Source: Phycisphaerales bacterium
GTDB taxonomy: Bacteria; Planctomycetota; Phycisphaerae; Phycisphaerales; UBA1924
NCBI GenBank assembly: GCA_013360675.1
Contig: JABWBB010000003.1
Location: forward strand, 44,746-108,745
Direction: 5' to 3'
Length of the DNA: 64,000 nt
Numbering within the stretch: position 1 is the stretch's first letter; each line of letters starts with the position of its first letter. Positions 52,817-61,017 of this stretch are shown piece after piece. The notes under the pieces were generated by a model. That model was not told the DNA's origin. It made no database searches and worked only from the letters and a program-made list of their open reading frames with translations. The position numbers were made by a program, and so were the translations under genes.

Positions 52817-53008
52817 CGTGCACTATCCTCTACTTTTGCGCCGGCGTTCTTGGCCGGGCCGCGGCACGCGATTGCGCGCCCGCTGTGGTTCTACCAACGG
52901 GCTTGACCCGCCAGGAACGACGAGGGGCAGAAGGCAGGACGCAGTCGTTCGACTGCACGCTGCCCACTGCCGCTCGCTCCGACAGGGAGCCACTCCCCAG
53001 AAACAAAG

Positions 53009-53038
53009 CGGCCCGGAACCGATCCCGGTCCCGGGCCG
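53009..53038 (-). terminator. hairpin with T-run between rpsO and pnp
   Basis: On the minus strand a 12-base arm (53038-53027), a six-base loop and a matching arm (53020-53009) form a GC-rich stem with one imperfect pair, immediately followed by CTTTGTTT. The right arm begins four bases after the rpsO stop. It looks like an intrinsic terminator or attenuator that would make pnp partly independent of rpsO. In E. coli this region is an RNase III processing hairpin, and a similar role is possible. Confidence 0.75.
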
Positions 53039-53042
53039 TGCA

Positions 53043-53312
53043 TTACTTGCGAAGACCCAATCGAACAATCAATCCCTGATACCGCTCAGGCCCTGTCCGC
53101 GCCAGGTAGCGCAGCAGCCGGTTGCGGCGTCCGACCATCATCAACAGCCCGCGACGGCTGTGGTGGTCCTTCTTGTTCGTGCGGAGATGCTCGGCAACCT
53201 CGTTGATCCGGGTCGTCAGCATCGACACCTGAACCTCGGGCGAGCCCGTGTCCTTGTCGTGGATGCGTGCCGTCTCAACAACCTGCTTACGACGTTCTGC
53301 GGTGATAGCCAT
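53043..53312 (-). CDS. rpsO: 30S ribosomal protein S15
   Basis: An 89-residue protein, standard length for S15. It binds 16S rRNA in the central domain and helps join the subunits. [45 protein letters not shown] are the family signatures. It lies directly upstream of pnp on the same strand. Confidence 0.97.
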   Translation of the reverse strand: MAITAERRKQVVETARIHDKDTGSPEVQVSMLTTRINEVAEHLRTNKKDHHSRRGLLMMVGRRNRLLRYLARTGPERYQGLIVRLGLRK

Positions 53313-53504
53313 CTGTCAGGGGTCCATCCATTAATGTGTTCGCCCAACAGTAGCCGGGCAACCCGCCCGTGGCAACGTCCAGTCCGCCCCCTCTTTCCGC
53401 TTCATTATCCCCCTCCACCTCATCCCAATCGCCAACCTCAAATCGCCTCTCCCCACCATTCCCCTACCCGTCAGGCTTTGAAAGTTCCTATCCTCCCAGT
53501 TCCT

Positions 53505-54761
53505 ATGGACCTCCCCATCGCCGCCCGTGTCCGCACGCTCAAGCCCTCGATCACCGTGGCCTTCATGAATCGGGCCAAGGCGATGCAGCACCAGGGGATC
53601 GACGTCCTCTCCTTCGCCGCGGGCGAGCCCGATTTCGACACCCCAGCCCCCCCCAAGGACGCCGCGATCGCCGCCCTCCGGGCCGGCCAGACAAAGTACA
53701 TGCCCACCCTGGGCGACCCCGAAACCCGGGCCGCCATCGCCCGCAAACTCACCCAGGAAAATGCGATCCCCGGGTGCACCGCCGATCACATCGCCATCTC
53801 GGCGGGGGGCAAGCACTCCCTTTTCGTCGCCGCCCACTGCCTGCTCGACCCCCCCGCCCCGGGCCAGCCCGCGCCCGAGGTCATCCTCCCCGTGCCCGCC
53901 TGGGTCAGTTACGCCCCGATCTGTGAACTCGCCGGCGGCAGGATCATCGAGGTCCCCACCACGATCGAGTCGGGCTTTCGCGCCAGTGCGGCTCAGATCA
54001 AAGCCGCCATCACCCCCAACGCGCGTTTGCTCATCCTCAACTCCCCCTCGAACCCCTGCGGCACGATGTACGCGCCCGATGAACTCCGCGCCATCGCCGC
54101 AGTCGTCGACGAGGCCGCCCGCACCATCGCCCCCAACCTCGTCGTCCTCAGCGACGAGATCTACGAGAAGATCACCTACGGCGGGATCCCCCACTTCTCG
54201 ATCGGCTCCGTCCCCGCCATCGCCGAACGCGTCATCACCATCAACGGGCTCTCCAAGGCCTTCGCCATGACCGGGTGGCGCGTCGGCTACACCGGCGCCA
54301 GCGGCGAATGGGGCCTGAAGTTCACCCGCGCCATGGGCACGCTACAGGGGCAGATGTCCACCAACATCACGTCGTTCGTCTATCCCGCGATCCGAGCCGC
54401 GTTGACGCAGTGCGCGGGCGATGTCGAGCAGATGCGCCTGGCCTTCGCCAGGCGGGCCGAACTGATCAACACGCGTTTGAGCGCGATCCCGAAACTGCGC
54501 ACGGCCAAGGCCACGGGCGCGTTCTACGCCTTCCCCGATGTCTCGGCCTACTTCGGCACGACCAGCCCGGGCGGGAAGCGTATCGCCAACGCCGCCGACC
54601 TGTGCGACGCCCTGCTCGACGAGGCCCACATCGCGATCGTCCCCGGGGACGATTTCGGCGGCTGCGGCAAGAACCACGCCCGCATCTCCTTCGCCTGCAG
54701 CGAAGACCAGATCAACAAGGGCATGGACCGGCTGGCCGGGTTTTTGGGGAAGTTGGGTTAA
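53505..54761 (+). CDS. PLP-dependent aminotransferase, aspartate aminotransferase-like (class I)
   Basis: A 418-residue enzyme. The PLP lysine is Lys251 in INGLSKAFAMTGWRVGY; other conserved stretches are FAAGEPDFDTP, LNSPSNPCGTMY, VVLSDEIYEKITY and the C-terminal ARISFACSED. These fit the class Ib group of aspartate aminotransferases and close prephenate or alanine aminotransferases; the amino-acid preference is not settled by sequence. The ATG at 53505 gives the family start. It faces rpsA tail to tail. Confidence 0.9.
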   Translation: MDLPIAARVRTLKPSITVAFMNRAKAMQHQGIDVLSFAAGEPDFDTPAPPKDAAIAALRAGQTKYMPTLGDPETRAAIARKLTQENAIPGCTADHIAISAGGKHSLFVAAHCLLDPPAPGQPAPEVILPVPAWVSYAPICELAGGRIIEVPTTIESGFRASAAQIKAAITPNARLLILNSPSNPCGTMYAPDELRAIAAVVDEAARTIAPNLVVLSDEIYEKITYGGIPHFSIGSVPAIAERVITINGLSKAFAMTGWRVGYTGASGEWGLKFTRAMGTLQGQMSTNITSFVYPAIRAALTQCAGDVEQMRLAFARRAELINTRLSAIPKLRTAKATGAFYAFPDVSAYFGTTSPGGKRIANAADLCDALLDEAHIAIVPGDDFGGCGKNHARISFACSEDQINKGMDRLAGFLGKLG

Positions 54762-54790
54762 GCAATCCCAGCGCAGACAAGCACGAAATG

Positions 54791-54818
54791 CACAGGCGGG
54801 ACGCCTGTGCCACCCGGA
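54791..54818 (+). repeat. copy 2 of a dispersed short palindromic repeat
   Basis: CACAGGCGGGACGCCTGTG is a near-perfect palindrome (arms CACAGGC and GCCTGTG), and it continues into CCACCCGGA. The core matches the copy at 21956-21981 (minus strand). It lies in the 191-base gap between the aminotransferase and rpsA, just after the aminotransferase stop. Such short repeats after genes resemble REP elements and may be moved by a distant REP-associated transposase. Confidence 0.6.
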
Positions 54819-54893
54819 CCCCGGAACTGAGCATCGCAGCGCAGAAGAGAGCAGAGAAGAGAGGATGCGAGCCCTTCGCTCTGACCGCGCATG

Positions 54894-54924
54894 AAAAAGG
54901 CCCGGGCGTGATGCCCGGGCCTTT
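54894..54924. terminator. bidirectional intrinsic terminator between the aminotransferase and rpsA
   Basis: AAAAA (54894-54898), then GGCCCGGGC, loop GTGAT, GCCCGGGCC, then TTT. The nine-pair stem has A on the left and T on the right, so it can end transcripts from both convergent genes. Confidence 0.88.
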
Positions 54925-54952
54925 GCGATGAACAGGGATGAAACGCTTCGTG

Positions 54953-56725
54953 TTAGAAGCGGATCTTGTCGGTGCCCATGGCGCCGTGGTCGTCCATGCC
55001 GCCGCGGGTGGGTGCGGGGCCGCGCTTGTTGGAGGTGTCTTCGCCGCCGCTCATGCCGCTGGCGTCGCCCCACTGGGCGCGCTTGAGCGAGAGGCCGATC
55101 TTGCGATCGGGGCGATCGACGCGGAGGATCTTGACGTCCACCTCGTCGCCGGCCTTGACCACGTCCTGGGGGTTCTCGACCTTGTGGTCGGCCAGTTCCG
55201 AGATGTGGAGCAGGCCTTCGAGGTCATCCTCGAGTTCCACGAACACGCCGAAGTTCGTGATCTTGGTGACCTTGCCGCGCACGACCATGCCCGGCTTGTA
55301 GTGCTCGGGGATGGCGGACAGCCACGGATCCTCGGTGAGCTGCTTGACGCCCAGGCTGATGCGCTGTTTGTCGCGATCGACCTCGAGCACGACGCACTTG
55401 ACGCTGTCGCCCTTCTTGAGGATCTCGTTGGGGTGCGTGACCTTCTTGGTCCACGACATGTCCGAGATGTGCAGCAGCCCGTCGATGCCCGGCTCGATCT
55501 CGACGAACGCGCCGTAGTTGGCCAGGTTGCGGACCTTGCCCTCGATCATGGTGCCCGGGGGGTACTTCTCGCCGACGAGCTCCCACGGGTTGACCTCGAT
55601 CTGCTTCATGCCGAGGCTGATTTCCTGCTTGTCCTTGTTGATCTCGAGGACAACGACATCGACCTCCTGGTTGGGCTGGACGATCTCGGAGGGGTGGTTG
55701 ACGCGGCGTGTCCACGACATCTCGCTGATGTGGACCAGGCCCTCGATCCCGTCCTCGAGGCGGACGAACGCGCCGTAGGACATGATGTTGACGATCGTGC
55801 CGCGCACGCGCGACTGCACGGGGAACTTCTTCTCGATCTCGGCCCAGGGGCTGGCCTCGCGCTGCTTGAGGCCCAGCGCGATCTTCTCCTTGTCGCGGTC
55901 GATGTTGAGGACCTTGACCTCGACCTTCTGGCCGAGCTTGAGCATCTCGCTGGGGTGGTTGATGCGCGACCAGGACATGTCGGTGATGTGCAGCAGCCCG
56001 TCGATGCCGCCCAGGTCGATGAACGCGCCGAAGTCGGCGATGTTCTTGACCTCGCCGCTGACGATGTCGCCTTCCTTGATCGTCTCGAGCAGGCGCTTCT
56101 TGGCGCTGTCGCGCTCGGTCTCGATCAGCTTGCGCCGCGAGATCACGATGTTCTTGCGCTCAAGGTCGACCTTGAGGATCTCGGCCCGGACCTTGCGCCC
56201 CACGAACTCGCCGATCTCGCCCGGGCGACGGATGTCCACCTGGCTCGCGGGCAGGAAGACCTGCACGCCGCCGATGTCGACCAGCAGCCCGCCCTTGATC
56301 TTCTTGGTGACCATGCCCTCGACGACATCGCCTTCCTTGGTCGTGTCGACGATGCGCTGCCACGCCAGCTGGCGGTCGGCCTTGCGCTTGGAGAGCAGCA
56401 CCACGCCCTCTTCGGTCTCGAGGTTCTCGAGCAGCACGTCGACCATGTCGCCGGGCTTGACCTCGGTCCCTTCGAACTCTTCCTTGGGGATCAGCCCCTC
56501 GGACTTGAGCCCCACCTCGACCACCACGTCATCGCCCGCGAAGCCGATGATCTTGCCCTTGATCAGCTTGCCCGGCGTCAGGTCCGCGATCTGCTCCTTG
56601 AGCAGCGAGTCCATGTACTCGTCGGGCTTCGCGCCCGCGATCTTCGTCCCGAACGCATCGCGCAGCATCGCCGCGGCGGCGTCGTCGTTCAGCCCAAGTG
56701 ACGCAATCAGAGTTTCATCGATCAT
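54953..56725 (-). CDS. rpsA: 30S ribosomal protein S1
   Basis: A 590-residue protein with six S1 RNA-binding domains. Typical repeats are GKIIGFAGDDVVVEVGLKSEG, GMVTKKIKGGLLVDIGGVQVFLP, and four of the G.v..i..fGafV.l..g..GLlHIS type. It recruits mRNA to the small subunit. The ATG at 56725 has AAGGA upstream and begins MIDETLIASLGLNDD; an in-frame ATG at 56752 (MGERGGEG) is a weaker alternative. The last 40 residues are Gly/Asp-rich and probably disordered. Confidence 0.96.
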   Translation of the reverse strand: MIDETLIASLGLNDDAAAAMLRDAFGTKIAGAKPDEYMDSLLKEQIADLTPGKLIKGKIIGFAGDDVVVEVGLKSEGLIPKEEFEGTEVKPGDMVDVLLENLETEEGVVLLSKRKADRQLAWQRIVDTTKEGDVVEGMVTKKIKGGLLVDIGGVQVFLPASQVDIRRPGEIGEFVGRKVRAEILKVDLERKNIVISRRKLIETERDSAKKRLLETIKEGDIVSGEVKNIADFGAFIDLGGIDGLLHITDMSWSRINHPSEMLKLGQKVEVKVLNIDRDKEKIALGLKQREASPWAEIEKKFPVQSRVRGTIVNIMSYGAFVRLEDGIEGLVHISEMSWTRRVNHPSEIVQPNQEVDVVVLEINKDKQEISLGMKQIEVNPWELVGEKYPPGTMIEGKVRNLANYGAFVEIEPGIDGLLHISDMSWTKKVTHPNEILKKGDSVKCVVLEVDRDKQRISLGVKQLTEDPWLSAIPEHYKPGMVVRGKVTKITNFGVFVELEDDLEGLLHISELADHKVENPQDVVKAGDEVDVKILRVDRPDRKIGLSLKRAQWGDASGMSGGEDTSNKRGPAPTRGGMDDHGAMGTDKIRF

Positions 56726-57042
56726 CGAATCGGATCCTTCCCCCCCACGTTCGCCCATGCCGGTCACGCGTCCTGCCCCGCCCGGGTCTGGTGTGCCCTC
56801 GCGGTTGAAGCGCCCGATCGGTTGTTCGTCGCGGGAGTTGCCGCCAGGCCATTCGCGGGGTGGCGCGTCGGCGAAGCGGCCCTGAGGACGCGAAGGGAGA
56901 AAACCCCCCACGCCCGCCCCTCGCGGGGCATCTCGTGGCCTTGCGAAAAGCCGCTCCCGCGAACGCGGGAAACAACGGCGCCGGCCCACCCGACCGGCTA
57001 CGCCAAGCGTAGGCCAATCATCGACCTCAAACCCGCGTCAAA
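56726..57042. other. 317-base rpsA leader and intergenic region
   Basis: No gene is seen. On the minus strand it contains two compact GC-rich hairpins: CCCGCG/CGCGGG at 56956-56969, followed by AGCGGCTTTT, which could end the upstream receiver-like gene; and GCCCC/GGGGC at 56916-56929. The rest is the rpsA promoter and 5' leader. Confidence 0.5.
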
Positions 57043-57435
57043 TCACCCCTCGGCGGGCGTACCCGGCCCCGTGGCCTTGGTCAGGTCGCGGATCACCTCC
57101 GCCATCGTCCGGTCGAAGGCCCCCCGGGTCATCACGCGGCTGGCCCCCCGCTCGCGGGCCTGTTGCAGAGCGTCCACCGCCACGTGCGGGCCATAGGCCA
57201 GCACCCGGATCCCGCGCTGGGACGCGGTCGCGGCCTCCCCCCGGAGTCGTTCGATCAGGGCCAGGGCGACATCGGGGGCATCGAGGTCGACGCACAGGGC
57301 CGCCACGGGCGAATCGGCGAGCCTGGCTTCGAGCATTTCCAGGGTGCGGACGGGGCGGGCGGCGACCCCCAGGGCATCAGCCACGGAGCGGATCTTCGAG
57401 GCCCAGAGCAGGTCGGCGCTGTGATAGAGCAGCAT
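57043..57435 (-). CDS. stand-alone receiver-like domain protein, likely degenerate
   Basis: A 130-residue protein of alternating helix/strand pattern. It resembles a response-regulator receiver domain: ALCVDLDAPDVALALIERLR is the phospho-aspartate strand and helix, RGIRVLAYGPHVAVDALQQARERGASRVMTRGAF corresponds to the region ending in the conserved lysine, here replaced. The N-terminal acidic pair of normal receivers is absent (MLLYHSADLLWASKI), so phosphorylation is doubtful. The ATG at 57435 is the first good start; the frame is open far upstream only as the reverse of gdhA. Confidence 0.6.
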   Translation of the reverse strand: MLLYHSADLLWASKIRSVADALGVAARPVRTLEMLEARLADSPVAALCVDLDAPDVALALIERLRGEAATASQRGIRVLAYGPHVAVDALQQARERGASRVMTRGAFDRTMAEVIRDLTKATGPGTPAEG

Positions 57436-57654
57436 GCCCCATCGTTGGCCGTCGGGGCCTGCCGCACCAACAGGCTCGCCCGGCTTCCGCTGGCCCTTTG
57501 AAGCAGGCCTGAAACAGGCGCGAAGAGGAGCCCCGAGTCTGGATTTCTCGGGCGTGTGTAGCCTAGGGTTCGCCCCTTGGCCCGCGGCTGACTGGAGGGC
57601 GCGCAGACCAGGGCAGACACCACGACGTCTCCAGGCCCACGGAAGAGATCCGCC

Positions 57655-59019
57655 ATGCCCACCACCGCCGTCCGCAAAGCCAAGGAAGCCCCCCGCAAAA
57701 GCGCGCCCAAGCCCGCGCCCAGCATCGACAATCACCCCATCTACAGCGAGCTGGGCTTCCCCACCGACCCCAACAACCTCTACCGCCAGACCGTGGGCTA
57801 CATGCTCACCGCGGCGGAGCTCATGGACCTCTCTGACGAGATCAAGTTGATCCTCGCTCAGCCCAAGAACGAGATCATGGTCCACTTCCCCGTGAAGATG
57901 GACAACGGGCAGTTCCGCATCTTCAAGGGCTATCGCGTACAGCACAACAACGCCCTGGGCCCCTACAAGGGCGGCCTGCGCTTCCACCCCGACGTCCACC
58001 TTGATGACGTCAAGAGCCTCGCCTTCCTCATGACCATGAAGTGCTCGTTGGTCGGCGTGCCCTTCGGCGGCGGCAAGGGCGGCATCAAGGTCAACCCGCG
58101 CGAACACAGCAGCGCCGAGATGCAGCGCATCGTCCGTCGCTTCACCTCCGCCATCGCCCACAACATCGGGCCCGATTACGACATCCCCGCCCCCGACGTC
58201 GGCTCCACCTCCCAGCACATGGCCTGGATCGCCGACACCTACACCTTCCTCTCCGAGATCGGCGGGCACAACCCCGAGGCCGTCATCACCGGCAAGCCCG
58301 TCGAATACGGCGGCTCGCTGGGGCGTGAAAAGGCCACGGGCCAGGGCGTCGTCGACACCCTCGTCGAGATGCTGCCCGAACTCAACCTCAAGATCAACCA
58401 GTGCAAGGTCTCGGTTCTGGGCTTTGGTAACGTGGGCTCCTGGTCGGCCAAGATCATTCAGGACCTGGGCGCCAAGGTCATCGCCGTCGCCGATCACACC
58501 GGCTTCATCCGCAACGATCGCGGGATCGACGCGCACGATCTGGCCACCTACGTCGCCCGCTCGGGCGGCGTCGCCAACTACCCCAAGGCCACCAAGGTCA
58601 GCAAGGAAGAGTTCTACAAGACCAAGGTCGACATCTTCATTCCCGCGGCTCTCGAGCAGATGATCCAGGAGCCCGAGGCCAAGATGCTCAACTGCACCGT
58701 CGTGGCCGAGGGCGCCAACGCCCCCACCACTCCCCCCGGCGAGCGCATGCTTCAGTCCAAGGGGATCGAGATTCTCCCGGCCATCCTGTGCAACGCCGGC
58801 GGCGTGACCGTCTCCTACTTCGAATGGGTCCAGAACAAGACCTGCCACAGTTGGGATCTGACGAAGGTCGACGCGGAACTCAACAAGCACATGGTTCAGG
58901 CCGCGGGCCGCGTCCGCGAGGCCCGCAAGCACTACAAGTGCGACATGCGCACGGCGGCGTACGTGGCCTCGCTGCAGCGCCTCACCAAGGCCTACGAACT
59001 GCGCGGCATCTTCCCGTAA
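57655..59019 (+). CDS. gdhA: Glu/Leu/Phe/Val dehydrogenase (glutamate dehydrogenase)
   Basis: A 454-residue enzyme that interconverts glutamate and 2-oxoglutarate with ammonia. It has the substrate lysine-rich region GLRFHPDVHLDDVKSLAFLMTMKC, the catalytic Lys141 in GGGKGG, and the dinucleotide motif GFGNVG. The first 25 residues (Ala/Pro/Lys-rich, MPTTAVRKAKEAPRKS) extend beyond most relatives and may be disordered. GGAAGAGATC lies just before the ATG. NAD versus NADP use is not clear. A strong terminator follows. Confidence 0.94.
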   Translation: MPTTAVRKAKEAPRKSAPKPAPSIDNHPIYSELGFPTDPNNLYRQTVGYMLTAAELMDLSDEIKLILAQPKNEIMVHFPVKMDNGQFRIFKGYRVQHNNALGPYKGGLRFHPDVHLDDVKSLAFLMTMKCSLVGVPFGGGKGGIKVNPREHSSAEMQRIVRRFTSAIAHNIGPDYDIPAPDVGSTSQHMAWIADTYTFLSEIGGHNPEAVITGKPVEYGGSLGREKATGQGVVDTLVEMLPELNLKINQCKVSVLGFGNVGSWSAKIIQDLGAKVIAVADHTGFIRNDRGIDAHDLATYVARSGGVANYPKATKVSKEEFYKTKVDIFIPAALEQMIQEPEAKMLNCTVVAEGANAPTTPPGERMLQSKGIEILPAILCNAGGVTVSYFEWVQNKTCHSWDLTKVDAELNKHMVQAAGRVREARKHYKCDMRTAAYVASLQRLTKAYELRGIFP

Positions 59020-59052
59020 TCGTCGCACGACATCCAACTGAGAACCAACAGA

Positions 59053-59084
59053 AAAGGGACACGGGAACAACCCCGTGTCCCTTT
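59053..59084. terminator. bidirectional intrinsic terminator after gdhA
   Basis: AAAGGGACACGGG (59053-59065), loop AACAAC, CCCGTGTCCCTTT (59072-59084) form a perfect 13-pair stem, followed by GTGTTT on the plus strand. It ends gdhA and can serve the convergent small membrane gene as well. Confidence 0.9.
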
Positions 59085-59116
59085 GTGTTTCATCGCCCCG
59101 GCGTGAAGGGCGAGCC

Positions 59117-59500
59117 TTACTCGCCGCCGGTTGCGCTGCGCAGCGGCACGTTCACATCCAGTCGCAGCGCCGCGTGGTGAGTCCACGAGACGCCCAGGCG
59201 TGAGCCGCTGACGGATACGCCCGTGACCTCCGAGGCCGCCGCCGGAAGGCTCTCGGGCGAGAGGAGCGTCTCGCCCGAGGGGAGCCGGTCCAGATGGAGC
59301 GTGCGCTGCTGATCGCCCGCGTTCACGACGACTTCGACGTTCCGCAGGCTCGCCCCGTGATTGACCAGCACCAGATCGGTCCCCGCTCGGCGCGCCCCCA
59401 CAGGCCACGCCGCGACGATGATGCCGACCACCCCTCCGAGCACGAGCAAAGCAACCACGCCAAGGGTGATGAATATGGGTGTCATGGATGACCGTCGCAT
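59117..59500 (-). CDS. small membrane-anchored protein of unknown function
   Basis: A 127-residue protein with one N-terminal membrane segment (about 9-31) and a beta-rich extracytoplasmic part (VLVNHGASLRNVEVVVNAGDQQRTLHLDRLPSG). It looks like a surface-exposed Ig-like domain, but no family is recognised. It lies three bases after the cysteine-rich gene on the same strand, so the two genes probably form a small operon. Confidence 0.6.
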   Translation of the reverse strand: MRRSSMTPIFITLGVVALLVLGGVVGIIVAAWPVGARRAGTDLVLVNHGASLRNVEVVVNAGDQQRTLHLDRLPSGETLLSPESLPAAASEVTGVSVSGSRLGVSWTHHAALRLDVNVPLRSATGGE

Positions 59501-59503
59501 GAT

Positions 59504-60262
59504 TCAACCCTCGCAGATCATGCAGGTGACCCAGGTCCCCTGCCCGATAGTCCAGGCCTCAGCCATGCTCATCCCCGAGTGCAGCCGCTCACAGGCAATG
59601 TTGCACGCGATGCGGCAGCACCCCTGACCCGCGGGCGACCCGCCGATCCCAACCACCACGAAGGGTACCCAGAATCTTCCCCCCAGGGGGCAGACATCGC
59701 AAGAACATGATGAACCCAACGACGCCGCCGCCACCCCACCGCCGCCGCCCTCGGGCACGATTGCGATAGCGCTGGCGCTGCGAGCGGCGGCGATGTTGGC
59801 GGTCGCAAACTCAATCGGCACCGTCGAAGCCGTTGAAAACTCCTCAATCCCGCCTTCCCCGTCATCGATCCGGATGATCGATACCAGCATGCCTGTCTCG
59901 ACGAGTTCACCCCCGTCGATCGCCGCGTGACCCGTGGCCAAGATCCAATCCGCCTCGCCCACGCGCCCGAAGATCTCGATCGCCTCGTTCGCGACGAGCA
60001 CCACGGAATCGGACTCGACGAAATACCCGCTGGTGTGCGTGACGCCCTGGCTCCACACAAAGAGCTCGTGCAAGCCGCCGGCGATCTGGCGCAGGGCGTA
60101 GGTGGCGGCCTCGCCGCATGTCGGCCTGTTGTTGTCCGGTGCGCTGAGCGGATCCTCGAGCACAATGACGCCAGTCTCCGGCGCCGGCGGTTCGTCCGCC
60201 ACGCCCATCGCCACTCCGCAGATGCCACAAGCCAGGGCAACGAGAATCGTGCGCACTATCAT
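59504..60262 (-). CDS. secreted cysteine-rich protein of unknown function
   Basis: A 252-residue protein with a signal peptide (about residues 1-22, TILVALACGICGVAMGVA). The first 130 residues after it form a beta-rich domain with NRPTCGEAATYALRQIAGG; the last 90 contain a dense cysteine cluster (SSCSCDVCPLGGRFW, GQGCCRIACNIACERL, TCMICEG) that could bind metal or form disulfides. The ATG at 60262 has GGGGGA upstream. No family is recognised. It is co-directional with the small membrane protein just downstream. Confidence 0.65.
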   Translation of the reverse strand: MIVRTILVALACGICGVAMGVADEPPAPETGVIVLEDPLSAPDNNRPTCGEAATYALRQIAGGLHELFVWSQGVTHTSGYFVESDSVVLVANEAIEIFGRVGEADWILATGHAAIDGGELVETGMLVSIIRIDDGEGGIEEFSTASTVPIEFATANIAAARSASAIAIVPEGGGGGVAAASLGSSCSCDVCPLGGRFWVPFVVVGIGGSPAGQGCCRIACNIACERLHSGMSMAEAWTIGQGTWVTCMICEG

Positions 60263-60564
60263 GATGTCCCCCAACAAGTCCGGCACGCGAGACATCGCGA
60301 GGAGAAGACGAGCAGCCACAAGGCCGTCTCTGCGCGATGCATCTTCCCTACGACCAATGCTCGCCCGGTATTTCATCGTATCTATCAAGCGTGTTGCACG
60401 AGCACAATGGTACTTTTGCGCGCACGCCTGTTCGTGGGGGAGCCAGCACATCCCCATTCTTGGGGCTTGCGATTGCAGTTCCATGACAAAGCCGAGTCAT
60501 GGCGGCCTTTCTGACAGGGCCGATTCCACAGAAACGAGTCCGCGCTTGTCGCCAACAATCGTGC
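60263..60564. other. 302-base divergent intergenic region
   Basis: No gene or RNA is seen. It must hold the promoters of the cysteine-rich gene (minus strand) and the PH-like gene (plus strand). I see no convincing -35/-10 pair and no operator. Confidence 0.5.
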
Positions 60565-61017
60565 ATGTCAACGCAGCAGGTTGTCGTGCTTGTGGCGGTG
60601 TTTCTGACGATCGACCTGTTCATCGTCGCGGCGGTCGTGCGCAGCGCCGCCGATGCCACGTTTGGCGTGCTCTCTCGCCGCTACCCGGCCGCCCCCACCA
60701 CCCCACCATCCGTCCGACGCAACTTCGCCTCGATGAAAGCCGACTGGATTAATCTGGGCTACTGCGTCCATATCGAGGCCGACGCCGTGCATCTTCATCT
60801 CTACCCGGCGATGATCCTTCGCTGGGCGGGAGCTCGCACGGCGAGCATCCCCTGGAACCGGATCCAGATCGGCAGGGCCCGCTTTTTTGGCGGCTACCGA
60901 GAGGCCACGATCGACACGCTCAATGTGCTTCTGCCCGCCTGGTGCCTGCCAGAGCCCAAAGTCCCCGACCCTGCTACGGATAATCCTGACGAGTCGGACG
61001 CAGCAGCGCGTCGCTGA
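60565..61017 (+). CDS. small membrane protein with PH-like domain
   Basis: A 150-residue protein with one N-terminal membrane segment (about residues 5-26, VVVLVAVFLTIDLFIVAAVV). The soluble part after residue 60 (YCVHIEADAVHLHLYPAMILRWAGARTASIPWNRIQI) has the strand pattern of bacterial PH-like domains. The function is unknown. Its 3' end overlaps the convergent SDR gene by 44 bases. Confidence 0.55.
   Translation: MSTQQVVVLVAVFLTIDLFIVAAVVRSAADATFGVLSRRYPAAPTTPPSVRRNFASMKADWINLGYCVHIEADAVHLHLYPAMILRWAGARTASIPWNRIQIGRARFFGGYREATIDTLNVLLPAWCLPEPKVPDPATDNPDESDAAARR

Noticed and set aside
50615..52906. A 763-codon plus-strand frame opposite pnp
   Set aside because: Translation is repetitive (Asp/Val/Leu/Arg-rich) with no family match, and the true gene on the other strand is certain.
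54938..56701. A 587-codon plus-strand frame opposite rpsA
   Set aside because: Its translation is Asp/Leu/Val-rich low complexity and mirrors the six S1 repeats on the minus strand.
57043..59070. A 675-codon minus-strand frame opposite gdhA
   Set aside because: It is the reverse reading of gdhA and is open only because of the GC-rich third codon positions. Only its last 130 codons, beyond gdhA, look real and are listed separately.
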